DNA from: Thermoplasmata archaeon
GTDB taxonomy: Archaea > Thermoplasmatota > Thermoplasmata > Thermoplasmatales > Thermoplasmataceae
Assembly: GCA_021826835.1 (NCBI GenBank)
Contig: JAKAYH010000005.1
Span: 1 to 20,404, forward strand
DNA: 20,404 nucleotides
Direction of reading: 5' to 3'
Part shown: positions 14,497 to 20,404 of the stretch, one piece after another
Numbering within the stretch: the first letter of the stretch is position 1
Layout: the number at the start of each line of letters is the position of its first letter
Position numbers and translations under genes: made by a program
The notes under the pieces: model-generated
Databases searched by the model: none
What the model was told of the DNA's origin: nothing
What the model saw: the letters and a program-made list of their open reading frames with translations, nothing else

Positions 14497-15084
14497 ATGT
14501 CACTATACAACAAACTTCTAGCGCTCTCTTTATCAATTCTAATTATAACACTATCTTTCTTCATGGTTTCTACGGAAAAAGGGACTTCAATTGAACTTGA
14601 GGCGCCTTTAAATGCAAGCTGTGAGAATTCGAAGCCCTCCGGTATGCAGTTCGATGGAAGATTCATAGATGTATATGGCAGTGGAGGATATATTACAATA
14701 TACAGCGAATATGCCTCTTCCAGTAAGCCCTTGCACTATGCCTCAGTCTTTCAAATGATATACATTGAAAGGGAAACAACCCCTGGTGGAAAATGGTCCA
14801 CTTTCGCAAATTATTCAATTGACATGACCAGCAGGCAATTTTATTCCACATACTTGAATCTCACTCCCGGTTATTTCCAGATTAAATTTGGGACACTTCT
14901 GGATTATAACAATCAGAGTCAATATTTAAATGGAACTCTTCCGGCCCAGCATTCGGCATTTATGATACTCCATCTTCCTAGGCCAACACTTCTCTTTTAT
15001 TTGATATTGGCAGAGATTGCATCCATCTCAGTGCTGATCTCCCTCAGTTATCTAAGTTATCGGAAAAACAGGAATCTTTTCTGA
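14497..15084 (+). CDS. Membrane-anchored extracellular protein, unknown
   Basis: A 195-residue protein not assigned to a family. An N-terminal hydrophobic segment (about 7-24) is followed by an extracellular part (25-162), rich in Ser, Tyr and Gly with several N-glycosylation sequons and one cysteine (C42). A second hydrophobic segment (about 164-187) leads to a basic tail (SYRKNRN). Both ends are thus in the membrane with a beta-rich domain outside. This is the same design as the product of 12032-12937, although I see no clear sequence similarity. The start ATG 14497 was chosen because of the Shine-Dalgarno at 14481-14490. It is the last gene of the ABC cluster and is followed by a run of eight T. 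Confidence 0.74.
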   Translation: MSLYNKLLALSLSILIITLSFFMVSTEKGTSIELEAPLNASCENSKPSGMQFDGRFIDVYGSGGYITIYSEYASSSKPLHYASVFQMIYIERETTPGGKWSTFANYSIDMTSRQFYSTYLNLTPGYFQIKFGTLLDYNNQSQYLNGTLPAQHSAFMILHLPRPTLLFYLILAEIASISVLISLSYLSYRKNRNLF

Positions 15085-15098
15085 TTGGAATTGGATAA

Positions 15099-15106
15099 TT
15101 TTTTTT
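15099..15106 (+). terminator. Oligo-T terminator of the ABC cluster
   Basis: TTTTTTTT begins 14 bases after the stop codon of the last cluster gene; archaeal RNA polymerase terminates at such T runs without needing a hairpin. Confidence 0.5.
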
Positions 15107-15136
15107 ATATTTCCCAAAATTACATCGAACACTAAC

Positions 15137-15340
15137 CTTCATAATGTACCTCGTTGATTATTCTTAGATTAAGTCGATCAGCACTAGGCAGTTGCATACC
15201 ACTACTCTTTCATCTACAGCAATTTCACAGTTCCTGTCCCCTACGTAGCAGGTATGTCAACAATCCACTACCTTATCAATATTGAACGATAATTTCGCCG
15301 TATTCCATCTCACATCCATGTATGGTAGAATGGGGAAATC
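15137..15340 (-). pseudogene. Transposase relic, copy B (minus strand)
   Basis: The minus strand reads DRNCEIAVDERVVV and, after a loss of frame, ILPYMDVRWN. These align with RNRNCEIPFDERLLV and ILSYVDLIWE of copy A at 10850-11010. The nucleotide match is strongest at 15176-15238, where GCAATTTCACAGTTCCTGT corresponds to a near-identical run in copy A. Both copies lie in the same orientation, one on each side of the ABC cluster. Confidence 0.55.
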
Positions 15341-15605
15341 TACAATCTTTTCTTTTCCAAAGATTAGTGGGTGCAGGAGAGTGTTTAAAATTCCAATAAG
15401 ATCTTTATTAAAAGAATCAAAGCTGGGTAACACAAGAGCTCTTTACAAAAATCTTGAAATGGATATACTTTTCCAATATTGAGAAGCAATTCTTCAGTCT
15501 TTTAAGTGTCAGGAGGAATATGTTGCCCTTCTATATGACATCAGATTATTGGATCAATATTTTCCTAAAACTATTCCACTTATAATCAGTCTTCGAACGC
15601 CTTAA
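15341..15605 (+). pseudogene. Broken ORF, possible regulator remnant
   Basis: The plus frame is open from 15282 to TAA 15603-15605 except for one TGA at 15480-15482. The decoded stretch includes KISGCRRVFKIPIRSLLKES, then KLGNTRALYKNLEMDILFQY, a stop, and EAILQSFKCQEEYVALLYDI. The first part has the rhythm of a winged-helix DNA-binding domain (LGNTRALYKNLE as a recognition-helix-like stretch), but I cannot place it in a family. Before about 15340 the frame runs antisense to transposase relic B, so that part is probably not coding. Weak evidence. Confidence 0.25.
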
Positions 15606-15681
15606 ATTATGATATATACAAACATTACCGGAATATATTTTAGATAAGATAGTTTAAAGTTTTTACCTTCATTATAGAATA

Positions 15682-16809
15682 ATGGAAAAATCTGATCTTG
15701 TATATCCACAATATGATGGAAACAGTCTGTATAATTTATCACAAAATATAATGGTCAGCCTTGGATTGCCTTCAAAAAAGCCTGTGGTCAAGCAAATACC
15801 AGAAGATGGAAAGAAGTTATCGGTTGTGCTCATAGATGGATTTGGTTATATGGCCGGGATCAAGGCAGGAATTCTGACGGAAGATGATCCCTATATGACA
15901 AGCGTGTTTCCGTCTATAACCACGACTGCACTTGTTACTCTGATGTCGGGCCAGATGCCCGGGGAGCACTGTATTCTGGGAGGCACCACATATGTGAAAA
16001 AACTCGGCGTAATAATCGATAATTTCAGTTATTCGCCAGTATATTCCAGAGTTAAGGATTCCCTTAAGGATATTGTTCCGATGAAGGAACTGTTTCAGGT
16101 CGAGAATATTATTGAAAGAGCTGCCAATGACGGCAAAAAGTGTGCCATAATTTCTCCAGATTTTATAAAAAATTCTGAACTCACAACCATAACAACCAGC
16201 AATCAGGGTGATCGTTTCAATTACTATAATATCTGGGATGCCCTTTATTATTACAGAAAAGCAATGGAGGGAGATTACGATTTTGTCTACATGTATATAC
16301 CATTTGCCGATAAACTCTCACATCAGTATGGCCCATATTCGGAGGCAAATCTCGAGGCACTTCGACAGATTGTCCATATGATCAGTGATGTGGCTAAGGA
16401 TTATAAGGATAAATTCAGGGTTGTGATCACTGCCGATCATGGCCACGTTGAGGCAGGAAAGCCCATTGATATGGGTTCAAACGCATCGCTCAGGGCTGTT
16501 TTTGAGATACCTCCCTTCGGTTCCACAAGATCGATCTTTCTATCCGGAAACGGCAGCCTTCTTGATATTCTAAACAGGGACTTCCCGGGATTGAATATCT
16601 TTGACAACAGCAGGCAGAATTTCAAGAAGATGTTAGGATCCTATGAAGGCCACAAGATTGCGACCTTCGACTATATCGGAGTACCGTCAGATTCAAGTTC
16701 CTATTTCTATCCTGGAACAAATGACGAGGGAAACACAACATATTTCAAAGGGAGGCATGGGGGGCTATGTCCAGAGGAGATGCTCATACCACTCATAATC
16801 ATTGATTGA
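15682..16809 (+). CDS. Alkaline-phosphatase-superfamily phosphodiesterase / nucleotide pyrophosphatase
   Basis: A 375-residue enzyme of the type I phosphodiesterase/nucleotide pyrophosphatase branch of the alkaline phosphatase superfamily, which hydrolyses phosphodiester or pyrophosphate bonds with two metal ions. Visible metal ligands and nucleophile are D52 (VVLIDGFG), the threonine cluster T80-T82 (FPSITTTALVTLMSG), D210 and H214 (FADKLSHQYG), D252-H253 (ITADHGH), and H359 (KGRHGG). No signal peptide is seen, so it acts in the cytosol. ATG 15682 lies 26 bases after the TATA-like TTTAAA at 15653, consistent with a leaderless monocistronic mRNA. Non-coding DNA lies on both sides. The superfamily is certain; the substrate is not. 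Confidence 0.87.
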   Translation: MEKSDLVYPQYDGNSLYNLSQNIMVSLGLPSKKPVVKQIPEDGKKLSVVLIDGFGYMAGIKAGILTEDDPYMTSVFPSITTTALVTLMSGQMPGEHCILGGTTYVKKLGVIIDNFSYSPVYSRVKDSLKDIVPMKELFQVENIIERAANDGKKCAIISPDFIKNSELTTITTSNQGDRFNYYNIWDALYYYRKAMEGDYDFVYMYIPFADKLSHQYGPYSEANLEALRQIVHMISDVAKDYKDKFRVVITADHGHVEAGKPIDMGSNASLRAVFEIPPFGSTRSIFLSGNGSLLDILNRDFPGLNIFDNSRQNFKKMLGSYEGHKIATFDYIGVPSDSSSYFYPGTNDEGNTTYFKGRHGGLCPEEMLIPLIIID

Positions 16810-16973
16810 AAATGTCCATAACGATTTTAGGGATATTCAAAGGAAATCACCCTTTTCATGATGATTTTGATCAACATCCTCTATATTATGGCAATTCATC
16901 TAATGAACAGGGTTGAAGAAGATTGTGGAATTGTATGCAAAAAATATTTTCAGTGTTTCAGCGAAATTAAACA

Positions 16974-16993
16974 AAATTTGCAATAAATTTGCA
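16974..16993. repeat. Tandem AAATTTGCA direct repeat
   Basis: AAATTTGCA occurs at 16974-16982 and 16985-16993, an 11-base period of about one helical turn, some 65-80 bases before the start of the duplicated exported protein. It is a possible binding site for a regulator. Confidence 0.3.
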
Positions 16994-17056
16994 TATAATT
17001 TTGATTAAAGTTTGAAAAATCACCTTTAATAGGTAAATAATTCTATTTTGATAAAC

Positions 17057-18025
17057 ATGAATTCAATCAAGATAGTAGCTGTTGTGCTTGGTGTATTGAT
17101 GGTTGTATTCGCCGGAGCGTTTGTTTATACATATTCCGAAATGAACAGAAACAATGGGAATACCCATAAAGTGAACAGCAACCAGGTTCTTGGAGATGCC
17201 TTTTCACACTGGAATGATATATCCATAGAAAATTCGACACTTCTCAGCAATCAGTATGCAAATAATGCCTCACTTCAATGGATAGGTGGCCCCCTGTCAG
17301 GGACGTATTCAGGTATAGGAAACATCACCGCAACCTGGAATAAGTTTTTCAACCTATGGGGTGCTGTCTGGTTCTATACAATAACTCCTCCAACAGTAAC
17401 AATCTACGGACAATATGCAACGGTAACATCCCAGAATCAGTTTGTTGTAACTCCAGCGAATGATCCCTATCAGGTGCAGTACATCAACGTAAGTTACAAG
17501 ATTGTATATTCGGGCTCAACAAATCTCATTCAGAATGAGGTATGGAAGATAACTGGAACTGGTTTCATCAGTACAAACGATCAGGCCGTTATGGTCAATC
17601 AGATCACATCACTTGCTTTCAGTCACTGGAACAACATAGCAATCGAAAATATCACAACAGTTATGCCACAATACGCAGCCAATGCAACCCTTAATTGGGC
17701 AAGCGGACCCTTGAAGGGCATATACAATGGAACAGCATCCATACAGAACACCTGGAACAGGTTCTTTGGGCTGTGGAATGCAGTCTGGTTCTATACTGAG
17801 GCACCGCCCACAGTTGCGATCCATGGAAATGTGGCAACTGTGAACGCAACGGTTCAATTCGTAGTCCAGAGCAGTTCCAATCTCTCAAAATTCATGTACA
17901 TAAACGTGACTTACGGATTGAAGTACATGATGACGGGATTTAACATTCACACAGGGAACTTCGATTTCGAGATAGTCTACGAAAACTTTGATAACACTGC
18001 CATTGGGCCAATAAATAAGGTTTAG
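17057..18025 (+). CDS. Membrane-anchored protein with two tandem NTF2/SnoaL-like domains
   Basis: A 322-residue protein with an N-terminal anchor (about 5-26) and an extracellular part made of two repeats, about 48-170 and 187-310. Each repeat begins AFSHWN-(D/N)-I-x-I-E-N and continues with NxASLxW or ANATLNW, then GPL-x-G-x-Y, then TWN-(K/R)-FF-x-LW-x-AVWFYT, then PPTV, then ATV and QFVV. The pattern of helix, then long bent strands, and the size of about 120 residues fit the NTF2/SnoaL fold; the assignment is by pattern. Many N-glycosylation sequons suggest a surface protein. I chose ATG 17057 rather than the TTG at 17048. The next gene down encodes a small winged-helix regulator. The function is unknown, perhaps binding of a small ligand. 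Confidence 0.78.
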   Translation: MNSIKIVAVVLGVLMVVFAGAFVYTYSEMNRNNGNTHKVNSNQVLGDAFSHWNDISIENSTLLSNQYANNASLQWIGGPLSGTYSGIGNITATWNKFFNLWGAVWFYTITPPTVTIYGQYATVTSQNQFVVTPANDPYQVQYINVSYKIVYSGSTNLIQNEVWKITGTGFISTNDQAVMVNQITSLAFSHWNNIAIENITTVMPQYAANATLNWASGPLKGIYNGTASIQNTWNRFFGLWNAVWFYTEAPPTVAIHGNVATVNATVQFVVQSSSNLSKFMYINVTYGLKYMMTGFNIHTGNFDFEIVYENFDNTAIGPINKV

Positions 18026-18075
18026 AGATAAAACAATATATTAATTTTTTATGAGCTTATCTGGTAGTGTAATAT

Positions 18076-18375
18076 TTGGACAGGGAGACCGAGAGAATTG
18101 TCTGGTACCTTCTTGGTGCCACACGGGGCGGACCGATGAGATTTAAGATACTGAAGAAAATTATGAGCACACCGGGCAATAGGAACTCTATTGCAAATTC
18201 ACTCGGTGTGAATTACAGAACGGTACAGCATCATCTGGACATACTACTTAAAAACGGCTTCATTATGGAGGAGGGTGCGGGATATGGTAAAACTTATTTT
18301 CCATCACCAAAAATTGAGAATAACTTTATGGAGATTCAGGAATTGATGAGAAAGAAGGGGTTGTTGAATGACTGA
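18076..18375 (+). CDS. Winged-helix transcriptional regulator (ArsR-like)
   Basis: A 99-residue cytoplasmic DNA-binding protein. Residues 21-70 form a winged helix-turn-helix: MRFKILKKIMSTPGNRNSIA, then NSLGVNYRTVQHHLDILLKN as recognition helix region, then the wing GFIMEEGAGYGKTYFP. This is the ArsR/MarR-like layout common in archaea. It begins at TTG 18076, because an in-frame TAA sits at 18070; ATG 18136 would cut into the first helix. A TATA-like AATATATTA near 18035 supports transcription from its own promoter. It overlaps the next gene by 8 bases, so the membrane protein downstream is probably a partner, for example a sensor that holds or modulates the regulator. Confidence 0.82.
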   Translation: MDRETERIVWYLLGATRGGPMRFKILKKIMSTPGNRNSIANSLGVNYRTVQHHLDILLKNGFIMEEGAGYGKTYFPSPKIENNFMEIQELMRKKGLLND

Positions 18376-18655
18376 GATAATGTGGGACCTGAACATAGCG
18401 GTTCTTAGCGCTGAGTTGCTTATATCAATTGCCATAGTTTACATATTTTCCAGGGAAATAAAAAGGAATAGAGTCAGAATCTACCGTCCAATACTTGCCC
18501 TCGGATTATTAATATTGATGCAAAATGCAGTGTCCATATACATTTATTACGGTTTTTCCCTAAGGTATGGCCTGATCCTGTCGGCGCCCTTATTCCTGAT
18601 AAACCTTTTTGGCATTGGAATACTCATTTTGCTATACAGGGTACTTACTCCCTAA
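18368..18655 (+). CDS. Small three-helix membrane protein coupled to the regulator
   Basis: A 95-residue membrane protein with hydrophobic segments at about 9-28, 41-60 and 69-91, and a basic loop (REIKRNRVRIYRP) between the first and second. No family is recognised. Its ATG lies 8 bases inside the end of the winged-helix gene, which indicates translational coupling. Pairs of a small winged-helix protein and a short polytopic membrane protein occur in archaeal genomes, and a signal-transducing role is a fair but unproven inference. Confidence 0.72.
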   Translation: MTEIMWDLNIAVLSAELLISIAIVYIFSREIKRNRVRIYRPILALGLLILMQNAVSIYIYYGFSLRYGLILSAPLFLINLFGIGILILLYRVLTP

Positions 18656-18868
18656 AATTAGAACAATCCATGAGGATATTCAAATTCATAAAATTCAGGC
18701 AGGTTTCCAGATAATTCAATATGAAACTATCCTACTCATTTAGATGTATATGCCACCTCGTGATGGCTCGAGCGAATCCATCTAATCTTCTTAACATTTG
18801 AAATCACTCGCGTTACCGTTTACGTTTTATCCTGTCACCATGAAAGAGTGAAAAAGTTCATGGTGAAT

Positions 18869-19705
18869 TCAAAGTTGTGACCTTGCTCTGCTGGCGTGTT
18901 CAGGATTGGCTTTGACATAGGCGTATGAATCAATATCCGAGATTTTCTGGAATCCTATCCTTTCACATATGGGCATGGATGTGCTTTTAATGGCCTGGAT
19001 AACAGCAGTTTCCATACCCATTGCAATGGCATCAGATACCCTTGCTGCCACAAGGGTTGTATAGATTCCCTTTCGCCTGAAGCCCGCAATAGTTCCGGAT
19101 CCCTGAAGAATAACGATTTTTTCCTTTTTATAATATACACTCACTCCATAGGCTACCGGATCTGGATTATTTTCAAGAAACGCCAGGTAAAGATCCCCTC
19201 CATCTCCTGAATGCATAATCAGTTTTGATCTTATTGCAAACGACTCTGCCGATTCACCAAAGCCATAAGCTGAAACCATCATACCTGCGTAATCAGCAAT
19301 CTTTGAAATGGGTATTCTTTCGATCTTAACATCCTCATTGGCCTTTATTCTCAATTCATTGAGTTTTACGTACATGCCGGACATGCATACCTGAGGAATT
19401 TTTATGAGTCCATTTCGTTCAAGGAGTCTTGGGAGATTGCCTGGTGATGATGAAGCCCCAACAATCCATGTGAAGTTTTTGGACCTCTGGCTGTACCGTG
19501 CAATGGCTTCCCTTATTGTATTCTCAGCATTTTCTTCTGAAAGTTCACTGAATCCCACACAATTAAGGCCAAATGAATCCACATTCGATATCCGCCCCTT
19601 AATCCCATCAATTTCCAACGGTTCCAGTTCACCTGGGGAATAATATCTTGAATTTGTTTCGTTGCATGTGTGGTCTATAAATTCTCTAAGGTGTACAAGA
19701 TTCAT
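18869..19705 (-). CDS. GNAT-family N-acetyltransferase
   Basis: A 278-residue cytosolic acetyltransferase. The acetyl-CoA-binding core is in the C-terminal half: LQGSGTIAGFRRKGIYTTLV (about 200-219), with the R-R-K-G-I-Y pyrophosphate loop that corresponds to Q/R-x-x-G-x-G/A. It is followed by the helix VAARVSDAIAMGM and the strand-turn ICERIGFQ typical of the GNAT C-terminus. The N-terminal 120 residues form a separate, less conserved half that may be a degenerate GNAT-like domain or a substrate-binding part. The start ATG 19705 has a TATA-like box on the minus strand near 19722-19731. It stands alone. The acceptor substrate is unknown. Confidence 0.82.
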   Translation of the reverse strand: MNLVHLREFIDHTCNETNSRYYSPGELEPLEIDGIKGRISNVDSFGLNCVGFSELSEENAENTIREAIARYSQRSKNFTWIVGASSSPGNLPRLLERNGLIKIPQVCMSGMYVKLNELRIKANEDVKIERIPISKIADYAGMMVSAYGFGESAESFAIRSKLIMHSGDGGDLYLAFLENNPDPVAYGVSVYYKKEKIVILQGSGTIAGFRRKGIYTTLVAARVSDAIAMGMETAVIQAIKSTSMPICERIGFQKISDIDSYAYVKANPEHASRARSQL

Positions 19706-20099
19706 GAGATTATAATTTTAAAGTCTATATAATTTTTTTTTGAACAATCTAAATAAGTGCAAGTCCCCATACTTTAACCCATGGTGATTATGCCGCTGAA
19801 CGTATTAGCAATCCTTTCGAAATTATAGTAAATATCCAAAGTATCGCTTTAACCCTGCTCCTACATGAAACTCGTATAAATTCAAACATTTAAATAATTA
19901 ACAAATTGTATTTATGGAAATGACGAGGTGGAAATATATCCCTATGAGAGATAGTACATGGAATTGACGAGAAGGCATATGGGGGCCTCTTAGAAAATGA
20001 TGATAACGGGTTATGACCATCAAAAATAACTATTGAGGATTTCTAATAACCTAACAGAAATCACCTTAACACACATTCATGAAACACGCATGTTACTGT
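19706..20099. other. Intergenic region, nothing firmly identified
   Basis: 394 bases between the divergent GNAT gene and the IS5-type transposase. A TATA-like TTTAAATA near 19889 precedes a 17-codon frame (19915-19968) that I do not consider a gene. The outer end of the IS element should lie somewhere in the right part, but no terminal inverted repeat can be set without the other end. Confidence 0.35.
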
Positions 20100-20404
20100 A
20101 TGAGTGACTTACTCGATCATGCAATAAAGGAAAAATACAATTCAATGAAGATAAAGGATCCCTTAATATTCGTGAAGAATTCAACAGAGTGAGATGTATT
20201 CACACCATTATTGAATGATCTGTACCATAATGATACAGATAATGGTGGCAGGCCAAACATACCTGTAAAAACCATGGTGAAAGTATTATTCTTGCAGAGC
20301 ATGTTCAACATGGTTGATGAACAGGCAGAAACACTCATAAAGGATAGAATATCATTCATGAACTTTTTAGATTATCCAGATCAGTATCCTGATGCAAGAA
20401 CCAT
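20100..20404 (+). pseudogene. IS5-type transposase, N-terminal part, broken by TGA and window edge
   Basis: The plus frame from ATG 20100 reads MSDLLDHAIKEKYNSMKIKD and continues to a TGA at codon 31 (20190-20192). It resumes in the same frame as DVFTPLLNDLYHNDTDNGGR, then PNIPVKTMVKVLFLQSMFNM, then KDRISFMNFLDYP and PDART. This is the N-terminal domain of IS5-family transposases (R-P-x-x-P-x-x-x-x-x-K-x-L-L-L-Q, then D-R-x-S-F-x-x-F-L). In relatives a tryptophan usually stands near the TGA, so a TGG-to-TGA change is likely. The DDE catalytic part would lie beyond the window. Confidence 0.72.

Larger units (their letters stand above)
15107..15681. other. Non-coding region: transposase relic B and a broken ORF
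   Basis: 575 bases without an intact gene. It holds the minus-strand transposase relic B (15137-15340), a plus-strand broken ORF (15341-15605), and the TATA-like TTTAAA (15653-15658) for the next gene. Confidence 0.5.

Noticed and set aside
15282..15482. 66-codon ORF as an intact gene starting at TTG 15282
   Set aside because: The first third is antisense to transposase relic B, there is no ribosome binding site, and the frame continues past the TGA, so at best it is part of a pseudogene.
18656..18868. Minus-strand fragment reading RLDGFARAITRWHIHLNE
   Set aside because: Only 18 codons before a stop, no family recognised and no support from flanking sequence.
19915..19968. 17-codon frame after a TATA-like box
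   Set aside because: Too short, no homology, and it lies in sequence that probably belongs to or borders the IS element.
20100..20404. TGA read as tryptophan (altered code)
   Set aside because: Several intact genes in the window end in TGA with clean operon structure.
1..20404. tRNA, rRNA or CRISPR array
   Set aside because: No T-loop GGTTCRAATC-type motif in a cloverleaf context and no regularly spaced repeats were seen by eye on either strand.

Overview
This window looks like the chromosome of a thermoacidophilic archaeon of the order Thermoplasmatales (Ferroplasma or Cuniculiplasma type). The base composition is AT-rich. Many genes begin about 25 nt after a TATA-like box with almost no leader (Nudix 1131, exported protein 11317, phosphodiesterase 15682), while operon-internal genes use a GGAGGTGATC-type Shine-Dalgarno. 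The decayed insertion sequences encode IS607-like and IS5-like proteins of the kind known from this order. The assignment is an inference from gene style, not from a marker gene.

Left part (1-7258): a 5'-truncated major facilitator transporter, a Nudix hydrolase and a convergent Ni/Co-transporter-like membrane protein. A 628-base non-coding stretch follows, with inverted repeats and a 35-codon ORF, then an APH-type kinase next to a YgjP-type metallopeptidase-like gene. Next come a badly decayed IS607-type element (serine recombinase plus tnpB), a small membrane protein, a possible 31-codon gene behind a palindromic promoter, and a HAD hydrolase on the minus strand.

Centre (7455-10756): a compact three-gene ECF transporter operon. 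It consists of an S-component-like membrane protein, a double-ATPase protein and an EcfT permease, in the order of ykoE-ykoD-ykoC.

Second centre (10757-15681): an accessory island. A five-gene cluster (exported protein, membrane-anchored protein, ABC ATPase, ABC-2 permease, second anchored protein) is tightly packed at its 3' side. It is bracketed by two decayed, same-orientation fragments of one transposase. I could not match the three non-ABC proteins to a family. The layout resembles an export or self-protection system for a secreted peptide, and it is the best candidate here for something undescribed. Its permease gene seems to lack any canonical start codon at the position indicated by its strong Shine-Dalgarno.

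Right part (15682-20404): an alkaline-phosphatase-superfamily phosphodiesterase, an extracellular protein made of two tandem NTF2/SnoaL-like units, an overlapping winged-helix regulator / three-helix membrane protein pair, a minus-strand GNAT acetyltransferase, and the start of an IS5-type transposase broken by a TGA codon that runs off the window. No rRNA, tRNA or CRISPR array was seen.
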